This document shows positions 36,510-48,297 of a stretch of DNA of 64,000 nt, one piece after another. This stretch comes from Protula sp. h YS-2021. Lineage: Eukaryota; Annelida; Polychaeta; Sabellida; Serpulidae. The position numbers were made by a program, and so were the translations under genes. Numbering within the stretch: the stretch's first letter is position 1; every line of letters begins with the position of its first letter. The notes beneath the pieces are model-generated. The model saw nothing but the letters and a program-made list of their open reading frames with translations, ran no database searches and was not told the DNA's origin. The stretch covers positions 1,176,420 through 1,240,419 of the forward strand of contig OX457028.1 of assembly GCA_949752745.1 (NCBI GenBank), read 5' to 3'.

Positions 36510-37510
36510 CAAACTGAATTCAATGGTGAAATTTTCATTCAAATCAGTCAGCGATAACGAAAGTTTTCCCAGTTTTTACAAAGCTAAAATGGCGGTATGT
36601 GACAAATATGCATACAGCCAGCTGCCCAAATAGCCCATGACTACTTTATAACAAAACTTTACATAACACTGAATCAAACAGTGAAATTTTCCATTCAAAT
36701 CGGTCAACAATAACGAAAGTTATCATAATATTTTACAAATTTAAAATGGCGGCATGCCAAATTATGCAGCCAGCCGTCGGTGCAACTATGACTACCTTAT
36801 GTGAAAACTAGATATAATACTGAATCAAACAGTGAAATTTTCATGCAAATCGGTCAACTATAACGAAAGTTTTCTCAATTTTTCACTTTCACAAAGTTAA
36901 AATGGCGGCATGTCACATTATACATACAGCCACCGGTGCAAATAGCCCGTGACCACTTTATAACAAAATTTTACATAAAACTGAATCAAACAGTGAAATT
37001 TTCATGCACATCGACCAACTATAGCGAAAGCTATCCCATTTTTTCACTTTTTACAAACTTAAAATAGCGGCATTTTACATTATGCATACAGCCGCCGGTG
37101 TAAATAGCCTGTGACTACTTTATAACAAAACTTTACATAAAATTGAATCAAACAGTGAAATTTTCATGCAAATCGGTTAACCATGACGGAAGTAATCCCA
37201 CTTTTTCACTTTTAACAAAGTTAAAATGGCGGCATGTCATATTATGCATACAGCCACCGGTGCAAATAGTCCGTGATCACTTAATGTTTTACTTTTTACA
37301 AACTTAAAATGGCGGCATTTCACATTATGCATAATGCCGGTGTAAATAGCCTGTGACTACTTTATAACAAAACTTTACATAAAACTGAATCAAACAGTGA
37401 AATTTTCATACACATTGACCAAGTATAGCGAAAGGTATCTCATTTTTTCACGCTTTACAAAGTTAAAATGGCGGCATGTTACAAAAATGCATACAGCCAG
37501 CTGCGCAAAT
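36510..37510. repeat. Right arm of the foldback element: about seven 165-bp units, inverted
   Basis: These are the same units as in the left arm, in reverse complement (AAAATGGCGGCATG, then ATGCATACAGCC, then CAAATAGCC). One unit near 37264-37335 is shortened. The unequal unit number in the two arms is typical of foldback elements. Confidence 0.82.
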
Positions 37511-37734
37511 AGCCTGTGACCTCACTTCCGCTCCAGACAGCACTTCCGGTCCAGACGCTATGACGTCACTTCCGGTCCAGACAGTATGACGTCACAAAGT
37601 GATGTGAAACCGGCGTTTCTACACTACTCAAAGGAAATAAATAAATCATTTTTTAAATATTCATTTGGTCTAGATATCTATAACGTAATTATTTAAGAAA
37701 GAAATTCCATGAAACATAGACACAGCGTTAAAGC

Positions 37735-37886
37735 TTATGTTTTAAGGACATTTTGTAGCAGCTCGAGAGCCATTCCACGTCCAAAGATAGCGACAAGTAG
37801 AAGCACAAACACAGCAATAAGCGTAACTACAACAATTCTCAGATGCCACATATCTTCTTTTATTGGTGATCCAGTGCTTCCAAAAG
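37735..37886 (-). CDS. Putative terminal exon with a single membrane-spanning segment
   Basis: A minus-strand acceptor TATGCTGTTTCAG is followed by an open stretch to a stop at 37735. It contains GSTGSPIKEDMWHLR and a strongly hydrophobic segment (IVVVTLIAVFVLLLVAIFG), followed by a short tail. This is the shape of a type I membrane protein's last exon. It lies 105 bp outside the foldback element. No homologue is seen at the matching place of the left block, and no upstream exon could be fixed. Confidence 0.28.
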
Positions 37887-39127
37887 CTGAAACAGCATAA
37901 TGTGTTGCCATAATTTCCATATTGTATCACAGACCAATGTTTTGGATGCCATAAAATACTCTTAACTTGATAGCAAAGAAGATAATTTTATATTTTTACT
38001 GAAAATATGGAATATCATTTATTAAAATATGTAATTACAGGGTACAAATTGTTGCATAAATTTTTAGTACAAAATATGTGATTCCTTCTGTATAAAGGAA
38101 ACAACTTTCGTTTCTAATATCACGTGGTTGAAAGGTGAGGAAAATCTGGATTTCATTCGATTCCATTGCATATCTTGTCCTTTCTTCTCCGGCACACACA
38201 TAGTTTTTTCCGTCTTTCTAATGGACACATATTTTCGACACTGCGTCGTAGTGCATTCCCTATTGAAGTCGACAATGCTAATTCTTAGTTGTGACCGGAA
38301 TTGACAGAAACACCAGAGCCGGCACACTGTACTTGTGCAAGCTCATGGCCTCTGTCAATTTAAGCCTACCTTTACACCTTTAACTTCCTGTATCTAATTA
38401 AATAAAAAATAAAAAATTTTGGAGTGCACATCAGTTGTTCGTAACCATAACCGTCTACTGCTAATCATAGAGGACTTTTATTGGTGCAGTTAAGAGTAGA
38501 TAGCTGCAGAGAGTCACAAAACAGATGGCTGCTCCTCCCCCTAAAAAAGAAGGCGTGCATTAAACATAAAATGAATCTTTGTCATCAAATATCTCTGCTT
38601 TTCTATATTTCGTTTGTTTGCTTTTATTGAACACATTTAAGCAACTTAACTTCCTGATTACGAAAATCAATACTTTATCCAGCCATTTCTCGGACTTTTA
38701 GCCCCAGAAAGGGGCCAACGGCCTGTGTGTTGTTCATCCACCTGTCCGTCTAACCTCTGCTGCTGATTTAACTCGGACAACACTTTTACTTTAAAATTTG
38801 TATTTAACTGACCTGCAACAGCGGATTGGTGTACGTTACTTTTGTTTTGACCATGGTCCATTTTCAAGATTACCATGACAGCTGTCTTTCTTGCTAATAT
38901 CATTTTTGATAATATAATAAAACAAAAATTACTTGACTGGTCGTCACCTAAAATATAAGGCTTACAACGGTAATCGGTTGGAGTATTGAATCTGAAATAG
39001 ATTAGAAAATTCTGCTGGTCGCCAACCGTGATACTGGAATTTTCTCAACAATTTTTTGAAAACATAAAAATTCATAAATAGCCTTTTCATGACATTTTGG
39101 AAGCTGGTACCTTAATAGGCGATGGTT

Positions 39128-39332
39128 ATTGTTATGATTACTAATGTGCTAATACTGTGAGATTTGTTGGGAGTATTGTTTTGATTACCGTTATGAGCAC
39201 TTTTATGAATACGCTGATAAGTATTATTGTTAGTAATGTTATGAGTACTGTTTTGAGTATCATTATGGGGACTTTGTGGGTACTATTGTAGGTATTTTTG
39301 TGAATGCTATTATGAATACTGTTAAATTATTG
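39128..39332. repeat. Degenerate 12-bp tandem repeat
   Basis: Units of the form TTATGAGTACTG recur about 15 times with much variation. No coding content. Confidence 0.55.
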
Positions 39333-39339
39333 TACACAC

Positions 39340-40690
39340 GAGACCTTGCTCCACTTTTACGATGTCTGTACAAAGGAATTTGAGTAGCCCTTCAAAGTGA
39401 AAAAGTTTGCCAGATAGTTCGTGAAGTTCTTATGCATTTCTTACACTCTGGAAAGATTATCATAACCGCTTGTTATCACTTTAAAAAAAGCAGGTGAAAA
39501 CTGCAAGCTAGTTATTCGTACAGAATGTGTTATTCTGTTATTATTGTCCAAAATTCAGTTTCGCTTTGGTGTTACCGGCAAGGCTCTATCCTGGATAATG
39601 TCATATCTATAGCAACCTAAGCAGCGGGTTGTTATTAATTAAAAGTGTTCTGATTTTGCAGTTTTATTGCATGGTGTACTTCAAAACACGGTCCTTGGGC
39701 CAACACTTTTTACAGTTTATGTTGCTCCATTGACGGACATCGCTAAAAGTGACAATGTGCAATACCACTTCTGAGCGGATAACTCGCAATTGTATGTTTC
39801 TCTTAATCCGAAACGGAATTCAAACGATAGTTTAAATAGTTTACAGCAGCGTATTACAGTCTTTAAACGCTGGATGTGCGCAAATTTTCTCAAACTAAAC
39901 GATGACAAAACAGAACTGATTTTAATTGGGTGGAAGCATAACCTCACACACCTCTAATCAATTGATATCACTATTGGGTCCAGTATTATTACATCGTCAT
40001 CTCACTTGAAAAATCGCGGCTCCATCTTCGATAACTCTATAACGATCAATAAATTTATAAACCTCAAAGTGAGTTTGTGCTCATTTTATCTGCAAAATAT
40101 AGCAAGGATTAGACAATATCTGACGCCAGAAGCTACCAAACTACTCGTCCACTCTTATGTCATTTCCTGACTTGATCAAATTCTTATTTTTGGACAGAAC
40201 AGATACGATCATATAACGCCAATTTTGATGCAGCTTCATTTGTTTCCCATTGGACAGGCAATTGTATTTAAAAAAATAGTACTTGTGCAAAATTAGTATT
40301 TCAGGTAACGCTCGAGAGTATTTATCGGATCTAGTCACTCCTTATTGTACCCCTCCTTGAGATCTGAGAACCAGAAGCTGCTCAAAGAAAATAAAACTGC
40401 CACTAGTTTAGGCGACAGAGTACTCATAAATTTTGCACCGAGGATTTGGAATTCATTTCCTTTTAGTATTAAGCACAGTTGTGACTTTTTTTTCGTTTTA
40501 AAAATAGCTGAAGACGTATCACTTTAGAGCGGTATATCCAGATGCATCGATGTTCTATCTTAATATTTGATTTTAGCCTTTTTTGGCTCATTAGTATTGG
40601 TACATATTTGTTAGTATTATTGTAACATTGTCGTGTACAGCGCTACAAGATTAAGTGCTCTATAAATATAAACTAATTAAAGCAATTAAA
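39340..40690 (+). mobile_element. Non-LTR (LINE) retrotransposon 3' fragment
   Basis: Reverse-transcriptase blocks are recognisable in shifting frames. FGVTGKALSWIMSYL (39563) is followed by a GVLQNTVLGPTLFTVY block, the family's GVPQGSVLGP in decayed form. Next come an ADNSQLYVSLN segment (from F-ADDTQLY) and a WMCANFLKLNDDKTELILIG segment. After several stops come DHITPILMQLHFV and SGNAREYLSDLVTPY. The C-terminal block is LRSENQKLL, then TSLGDRVLINFAPRIWNSFP (40345-40527). The 3' end CAGCGCTACAAG...CTCTATAAATA resembles LINE 3' tails common in marine invertebrates. The element is 5'-truncated and dead. Confidence 0.85.
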
Positions 40691-41389
40691 TATGTATTAA
40701 TTAAAACCCTTACCGTAAGCTGAGTTTGCAAAAAATGACAATAAAATAAAGCTAAATTTTGCAGAGGAAAATTCCTGTATCAATTCTGAAAGAAATTCTT
40801 GAAATTTCATGTAAACTTATTTTGCGATACAACTTATATTAACTCATGTCTGCATAGAATTTACAATGCAGGAATCAACAAAGCAATTTTATTCTTATGC
40901 CTATTGGTTTAAAGTCTAATAGTTTCTGTTTCTGTCTGAAAAGTGCTGGTTGAACAACTTGAAATTTCCATTGTGACAACTTTATACACATTTATCCCGT
41001 CATTGTAGTTTCAGCTCATTAAGAGAGGGATAACTTACTGTGCGTGAATTTTAGCGATTTTTTCGTTATGACGGTTCCCTACCAACGCCTGCATCATGTT
41101 ATATGCTGCTTTGTGGTATAAAATGAAGAACGAAATAAACAAATGATCATAGCAAGCACAAAATTGCTCCTCGGGTTACTCTAACAAAGATTTTTTCTGA
41201 AACCAAATATTTTTAAAATGAATAACGTGTTGGATCAACGATTCTGTTGTGTAAAGTGAAGCAATAAGCAATATTCATATACTGGTTACTGAATCACTCT
41301 ATTGGCTTGGTTTTAACAAAACAACAGTTGTTATCCACAGAAGGAGATTATTTTGACACAAAAAAGCAATAGTATTAATATTTCTCCTT

Positions 41390-41950
41390 GTGTAGGTCTT
41401 GTGGAATGATGACGTGCATAGAGCTACTGTGTAGAAGTACACACAAAAGGGACAGTTGACGGATCCAACTTTTTTATACTCTTCAGCGTTGCGAATGCCT
41501 TTGACTGGAGTTAGTGTGATGCATGCGCGAACGATATGCCTGCCCATATTGTGCAATTTGACTGCACATCGGTCTCTTTCTGGAACGCTGGCATGGCTAA
41601 AGCGATCCCTCATTCGGCGCCAAGCACACGCTCTTTTGGCGGCGTAGTTCAAACAAAACTTGGTTCCATTGTCTCTGTATCCAATGAATATGTGCATTGT
41701 GCCATTGAAGTCGTGCGCGCCTTCGGCCGCGGGTCAACAGTAATTCTCGATAATGAAGGCGCGCGTGCAAACCGTATCAACGGTGACAGTTTCTCACAGT
41801 CTGGTGTAGACATGGTTATTATGGGTTCAATGGGTCTGTCTGGAACTAACTGTTGTTGGACGAAAACGGTCTCAGAGATGTGACAGACGTATTCTTTGGT
41901 TCTGCCTATGGAGTTTCCTCCAGTTGGTTCTAAGGCATATCACTGGATTC
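41390..41950. other. GC-richer insertion in the right block, open on both strands
   Basis: This roughly 560-bp patch is clearly richer in G+C than its surroundings and has no counterpart in the left block. Overlapping long frames occur on + (41536-41883, 115 codons) and - (41299-41697, 132 codons), and another minus frame is nearly open. I could not assign a protein family. It could be a fragment of a coding transposon or a captured exon. Confidence 0.3.
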
Positions 41951-42469
41951 ATGCAGTTCATAAACCTCTAGCAACCACTGAGGCCGAAATTTAAATTTCG
42001 AGCATCCCGTGCTGAATTACTTTCTTGATATTACTTAGGCTTACTAGATCAGGTTGAAACTTCGTACACCCTGACATCTATGATTTCCAGTTTAACCGTG
42101 TATGTTCAACTTTTACTTCAGCATACAATAGAGTGCCACGAGGAGACGGATTTTTTTACTCCGCAGTAATCGAGTATTAACCACAAAAGTTTGACAGCTT
42201 CATTGATTGGGAGCATATTCATATATAGAAGGTGACTGGAATTCAACTATGTGACAAAAAATAACGCACAAAATGTGCGTTGGATTTTTAAATTTGCTTA
42301 CTTATACTTCCATTTGTGTTATGTTCTATTGTATTGTTGATAGGTTCTTGCTTACAAAAGGAAAGGTGTTTCGTCATAAAATCTTCGCCATCTTCACAAA
42401 CTCTCTACTAGATATGGCTAACGGAACACCCTCAGTAATGAAATAATAGGCGCAGACTACTTTAATTTC

Positions 42470-42810
42470 GTTTGACGGTGTAACTACAGAGAATATATCA
42501 TTATTGTTTGACTGTGTAACCACAAACCGCTCATCATAAGGGTATAGCGCTATCTATTGCCCATTGCTAAGGTGTGACGTAGTATCTACAGATTCCCTGA
42601 TTTAGAGGTGGAATTACAGAACTCCCATTGCTAAGGTATAGTGGCGGATCTATAGATCGCCTAGCGCGGGGTTTAACGATGCAGCTACAGATTCCCTGTT
42701 GTCAGGGTATGCAGTTGTAGCCACAGAGCGCCTATGCTTATGCTGGAATAGTGTAGCTACACACTGCTTTTTACAGGGTTCAGTAGTACCTTTAATTTCG
42801 GTGTATGTGT
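42470..42810 (+). repeat. 36-bp-unit tandem array (right copy)
   Basis: About nine units of 30-37 bp homologous to 22345-22615, for example GTATAGTGGCGGATCTATAG and GCCTATGCTTATGCTGG. Confidence 0.75.
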
Positions 42811-44250
42811 TACCTTTTGTGATATGTCAGCAAAGTGTTATTAAAATATAGTAAAACTTATAGCATTCAGAAAACTCGAAAAAAGCAAATCTGGTCCCTC
42901 CTTGTCGCTCTTGGAGCCGCACATGATACCAATTGCCCCTTCTCTTTCTCCCGAGGGAACGACTCTCTATTTGCAATGAAAATAGCACATATTAAGACAA
43001 CCCTTGTCGGTGTGGCATCCTATTTGGAATATGGTCTTGCCACACTTGTCACAATTTTACCTGTGTGAAATCTGAATTCTTGTAAAATCGTTTGTGCCAC
43101 ACACATTAGTGTATTTAGTGTATTTATAAAAGGTACGGTTTTGGAAGTGCGTTATTCTGTAAAATACCGCTTGACCTTTTTGTAGAATCTCATTATATCT
43201 TTAAAGATTAAATTCAAATTCGAATTGGAACTGTGCTTAGATATTTCAATGTATTGTAATTCAATATATAATATTATAAATTAATTGGATATCTCTCAAA
43301 TTATATTTGAAAAATGAAACACTAGAAAACTATACATTGAGAAAAATTGCTGATGTCTTTTACTCATTTCTTACTCGGTTTCGGTAGCTATCAATGGTTG
43401 TTTGGCCTGATACACCTCATTCCTCTCGTAAAATTGTTGACAAATTTTCATCTATCTATTCCCTTTGAGAATATCAATTTTATAGAAAGGAAGCGTTAAA
43501 TAAATAAGGTTAAAGTGATTAAAAATAACGAAATATTCCAAGTGGCAATTGATCATACTTATGAAAGTAGATGCAAAAAATATGAAGTGCTGCTTTTGCA
43601 ATAATGTTGTTTACAACAGTCTTTCAGGAACACGCTCTTCTGTGAATGAATAATGTAAAGCAAGAACATAATAAAATTCAGGAGTCTTTATATAAATTTG
43701 ACAAAGATATGGAAGGCAATATATATTTAATTCAGTTGGTAATCGAAAAAAGTATAACTATCTTTTTAATCCTCTGTTAATGTATGTAAATCTCTTTTAA
43801 CTTCTGTTGCAAAATGATGATAATGCCTCAGTGTTTTAGTATTTCACCAGTGCATACGGTGCTTAACTTTGGATGTAAAAGTGATTTACAAATGTTAATA
43901 TCTGGAATTAAATGTACGATCTAAAATTTCATTTAAAATATCTTAAAACGATTTTCAGACATTTGAAATAGAATTTTGAAATATGAAAATGCTATTAAGC
44001 TTGTCATAAATTAAATTTTAGATATCTACATTGTATTTTAGATGCCAAAAACAACCTAGATATCAGTTTGTCATTGTCTGATTGTCATAGAAGAATTGTT
44101 TATCGCACATAGAAATAAGTCTGATTAATAGATGAAATGATGTGTGTAAAATAATTTAAAGATATCTTATTTTTATGTAAAAAATGCTATAATTTTAGCA
44201 TTTCACTAAGACAAAATCAACACGGTATATTTCTTCAGTGCTAGAGAGAC

Positions 44251-45408
44251 ATGGCTCAAATAGCAGTAGTAGCTGTGAGCACGGCACTGGCAATGATCTT
44301 GATATTAACCTGCGGTCCATCAACTCAAGCAGAAGCGATCGGTGTTTTCCACCGATCGCTTCTACTAAATTATATTTATCTTGCACAGTGTTACGCAGTC
44401 ATTTAAATAATTTATGTCTCTTATAATTTATTGACATCAGGTCACTGAAAAGTGACACGTATTGATTAATCAGTGCCAGAATGTTTAAGTATTTATGGCA
44501 TGACACTGTGCAAGTCACGTGATGTCCGTAGTTTATAAACAGTTTCTTCCCGCCTTTTGACAAATAGTTTCAAGTTTTGGACGGTGCGTGATCACATTTA
44601 GGAAAGTTCCGATAAAATTGGTAAGATTTAAATTTCGTGTGATTATGAATTAAGTAATTTATGTATTTGTGAAATTATTACGACTAAATTCGAGATATAA
44701 CAGGGTAAAATTGATTTAAGAGTTACGTTTAGTGTTTAGATCAGTAGTTAAAGTTTTGTTTCTTTTTTTCTTTTTTTTCCTTAGCAAACCGGCATTTCGG
44801 CATTTCGGCATTTTGGCATTACGGCATTTCCATACGGCATTTCGGCATTATGGCTTTACGGCATTGGTATTTACGAGATCACCCAGATACGAAGCCGTGT
44901 TCGCAATAAAATATGTTGTGATTAAACAAGGTCTTTGTTTCGTATTCCCTGATCACGCAACACACAGTAACTGCTACTCTGTTCCGTCGTGAGAATATTT
45001 ATACGACGCGTTAAATGAAACAAATGATGTTTTGAAAATATTCAAGAAAAAGGGAGGGGTAGGGGTCTTAGATGTCCTCATTCGCAACTGTATATGGCGT
45101 GTTGCGCCTTCTTCTGTTGTAAGATACTTTCTGTGCATACAAAGAGGCATAAAATGGTGCTGTGATACAATGATTATGGTGCATTGTTGAATTGCCGTAA
45201 TATTATGTTTTAAAATTGACTTTTTTGCAAATAAACGTGAACTATTTTATCATGTTATATGTGCTTACAGGTGCAAGGGTAGGGGATATTCTGGTGGCAG
45301 TTGTCACTGCGGCCTTCTCTCTGTCCTGTCACGACACAAGCCTACATAAGTATTTGCAACAGTTCACCCCTGTCGGGAAGTCCTCCAAATGACTGTTAAA
45401 AATACTAA
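44251..45408 (+). pseudogene. Macin pseudogene, paralogue of 26262-27672
   Basis: Exon 1 (44251-44341) is intact: 91 bp, the same length and phase as the functional copy, with signal peptide start MAQIAVVAVS and donor ATCG|GTGTTT. No exon 2 homologue with the TWSRCSRW signature is present; the sequence passes from exon 1 to intron-2-like DNA within about 25 bp. Exon 3 (from 45271, after acceptor GTGCTTACAG) has a Cys-to-Gly change (CKGRGYSGGSC) and a 1-base deletion near 45307. The deletion shifts the frame to a stop at CCTACATAA. A 574-bp solo LTR sits in the remaining intron. It cannot make a macin. Confidence 0.85.
44389..44962 (+). mobile_element. Solo LTR, 574 bp, with 5-bp target duplication
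   Basis: It starts TGTTACGC and ends GCAACA, giving TGTT/AACA inverted ends, and is flanked by CACAG at 44384-44388 and 44963-44967. The left block has the empty site (CTTGCACAGTATCTGCC near 27222), which confirms insertion. It contains a TATAAA near 44533 and AATAAA near 44908, and a CGGCATTT mini-repeat (44790-44865). The 5-bp duplication suits Gypsy, Copia or BEL/Pao. It does not match the LTRs of the three BEL/Pao copies here. Confidence 0.85.
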
Positions 45409-47084
45409 ATAACTTTATTTCCTTCAGCAACTTGCTATTTTAAACTAACACTTTTAAAACACTTTTCTTTCCTACCTTTTCACTTTGTCTTTTGAATAAT
45501 CAAATTTTGCAATTTTCAAAAGCTCCTAATTAATAATTCAAGCTTTATTAAATTAGTATATTTGATTTTTTACAATGTGACAAAATATGAAATAACAACA
45601 AATCAAGGCATTGCGAATTCGTAAAATTCTGTTTTCTTTTATTAACAAAGAGTACTCGTGTGAACCACTGGACGATTGGAATAATCCTAGCTCTTTAGTT
45701 GATTCTAGTGACTTCTCGAAGTTTTTTTTTCATAATTGCTCTTAAAATTTCAGTATTAAAGGCCTATGCAAAAAGTCAAGAAACAAATTTTGACACTTGA
45801 TGCTCCAACGATAGGAAGAAAGTACCTGATTGCATTCCTAATTCCCTTTACACCATTATCGAGAAAAGTACATTTTGTCTAAACTCTCAAATGAGGATTA
45901 TAAAATAATTTTGTTATTTTTTATGTTGAAGGGAACAATTATCTTTTTTATATTCTAAATTCGTTCATCTAGTTTTTCTTGTTACGCAGCAAAACCCTTA
46001 TGGGCAGCAGCGTTTTGTTTCAAACCTGATTATTCTTGACTCCACTAATTTTATTTAGTTTTAAATTTTAGATAAATAATTTTATTTTAATCTTCATTTC
46101 GAAACAAAAGTAATATGCTTGCATTAGCCAGCGCGAATAAATATTGCACATAAACTAAGTTTTAATGGCTTGGAAACCTACATGAGCATATTGGTCTCTT
46201 TTGTTTGATTAAACAATTCTTTGCGAAAATATTGAAAGTATTATTACAATGCTTATATTTGTTTTTATTTTTCATTGTGCTTTTGGATTACACTTTTTAC
46301 TATAGTTTTATTTGTCTCTAAATTAAAATAAGCTTATTGGATCTTTGGTCTTACAACACAGCAAAATACCCCTAAGGCATTAGATGGTATTGTGTAATGT
46401 AGATGTTTGGTCTTGCAACACAACAAAATACCCTAAGGCATTAGATGGATATAGCTTCTATAGTTGAAACAGCATCCACTATCAATCCAGGCTTCATTTG
46501 TTTTATAAACCATTTGCCAAGCCGCCCAAGTAAATCTATTCATAATCTCTTTCCCAGTGGTGTGGGGAAGGAGATTCAAATGGCACTTTGTTACAATGTG
46601 TGCCCATGACTTTTCTAAACGACTCATCAACTCGGAGTGCTAAATTTGAAATAATATCCCCTTTATCACCAAACGTCAAGTGGGGCTCGAGAAGATCCAA
46701 ATTTTTTGTGGAAAACTGGGAGTAATGAATGAAAATTTCAATCTTTTCTAACGACATTGGCACTTAACACGGATCGCATCCGGCCTAAAAACAGTCCCCC
46801 TCTCTTTTTTTTGTATCAAGAAGTAACCAAGTGCCCCATCCCCATAACCCCAGGGATTTGCTGATGTTTGGAAATATTTAGCACCTTAGCATATGTCATC
46901 AAGAAGTTACATCCAGCAACTAAACATTTTATCGCCAATCAAGTAGTTTTATATGGATTTTAGCTGTGGGCTAATCATGAGTATAGACAGTCAGGTCTTA
47001 TTCTATACGAGTGCTGTGGTACCGTTGTGTTCTTGTATGGTTTATAACAATTTGGCTAAAATAGTTACATTTCTTTCTTAACAT

Positions 47085-47945
47085 GTCATCATGTATGGGT
47101 TTTGGCATGGAGGAGAGAGGACCATGTAATAGAGTTGTGTATGTACAGATGATAACGGGGTAAGGGGGAAATATATCATTGTCATGCCTGTACTAGTGTT
47201 GGCATGAAGGGGAGGGGGACAATGGCACGTCGTTGTGCATGTACGGATGATGGCAGGGTAGGGTCAATATAACAGTGTCATATATGTATAGATGATATCG
47301 TTGGGAGGGAGTGGACCATTTAATAAGTCTGTGGGTGTAAAGTTGGTAACAAGATAAGGGGTACAATGTAACATCGTCATGCATGTACAGGTGTTGGCGT
47401 GAAGAGGAGGGGGACCTTGTGACGTAATGGTTCATGTACGGGTGATGACGGAGTATGGGCAATGTGTCAGCCTCACGCATGTACGGGTGAAGGGGGTTGT
47501 GGACAATGTAACTTCGTCATCCATGTAAGGTTTTGGCAATTTTATTGCGTGACAATGTAAAATGTATTTGCAGTACGGATGGCGAATGGAGGAGTCGACA
47601 CTGTGATATCGTCGTGTAAGTACGGAGAAAGAAGTCAATGTAACAGTGTCGTGTGTGTTCGGACGTGACCGGGGGGGGGGGCTAGTAAGGCATGCATGGA
47701 TGCTGGGGAGATTGTAGGGGCAATATAACGTCGTCATGCATGTTTGGGTAGCTTCGAGGTAGAAGGGGACAATGCAATACCGGTGTGTATGTAACTGTGG
47801 GGGCCGAATGATGAGACAGCATTACGGCGTCTTGCATGTACGGGTGGTGTCTGGTAACAACGTAACAGCGGGATAAGACCAGCAACAGAAAGCAAAAAGT
47901 GATAGGTACTGTGCATGTACGTGTTGTGGAGGAGATGGAGAAAAC
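47085..47945. repeat. 50-bp-unit minisatellite (right copy)
   Basis: Homologous to 30660-31560, with units such as GTCATGCATGTACAGGTGTT, then GGCGTGAAGAGGAGGGGGAC. It includes a G run near 47671. Confidence 0.8.
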
Positions 47946-48297
47946 TGTACTTTTGTCTCAAGTTATAGCAAATGAATGATGTCTAATCATGTTTAAACAG
48001 GATGGATGGAGCCAAGGAGCACCATTCACATCTGCTTGTATGAACAGTAAGATTCTGATACCTAACTGTATTCAAGGTTCGGAAGGTTATTTTTTATGTC
48101 TTTTTAAAAGGGATGGCCGGAAGACTCATTTGTGCTAATTTTGAATTCCGTGGTGGTGAATAATCCTGTGCAGTCGTTTATTATTTTTTATGTTTAACCC
48201 ATGGTAATAGCTGTAACACCAAGAAGGTAGAAACTTGAAAAAGTCTATTATTTTTAAAGGATTTGTACTGCTTTGAAATGTAAACAATAAACACTGC

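Larger units (their letters stand above)
34357..37629. mobile_element. Foldback DNA transposon carrying a C2H2 zinc-finger gene
   Basis: The first and last roughly 190 bp are nearly perfect inverted copies (TAGTGTAGAAACGCCGGTTT at both ends). Further inside, both arms are built of tandem units of about 165 bp in opposite orientation, about four on the left and about seven on the right. AAAGGAA at 34350-34356 and 37630-37636 may be a 7-bp target duplication, if four extra bases (CTCA side) at the right end belong to the element. The centre holds one minus-strand ORF (35236-35973), AACATGTT clusters and a TGACGTCA array. No DDE transposase, integrase, helicase or polymerase motif is visible. 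It is foldback-like in structure, but its mobilising enzyme is unknown; it may depend on another element or be a gene captured between arms. Confidence 0.8.
38060..47995 (+). repeat. Segmental duplication, right copy (carries the macin pseudogene)
   Basis: Homologous and colinear with 19510-31605. Right-only insertions are about 38665-40955 (12-bp repeat and a non-LTR retrotransposon remnant), a GC-richer patch at 41390-41950 and the solo LTR at 44389-44962. Losses relative to the left copy include macin exon 2 and the AT-rich field. Confidence 0.85.

Noticed and set aside
34460..37510. Regular repeats as a CRISPR array or a satellite
   Set aside because: The units are 165 bp, in opposite orientation in two arms, in animal DNA; they are arms of a foldback element.
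38667..38903. 78-codon minus-strand frame
   Set aside because: It lies in a right-only insertion with a GGCCCCTTTCTGGGGC palindrome typical of a dispersed repeat; no protein family recognised.
41299..41697. 132-codon minus-strand frame as a gene
   Set aside because: Competes with an equally long plus frame and has no recognised motif; kept only as an unexplained island.
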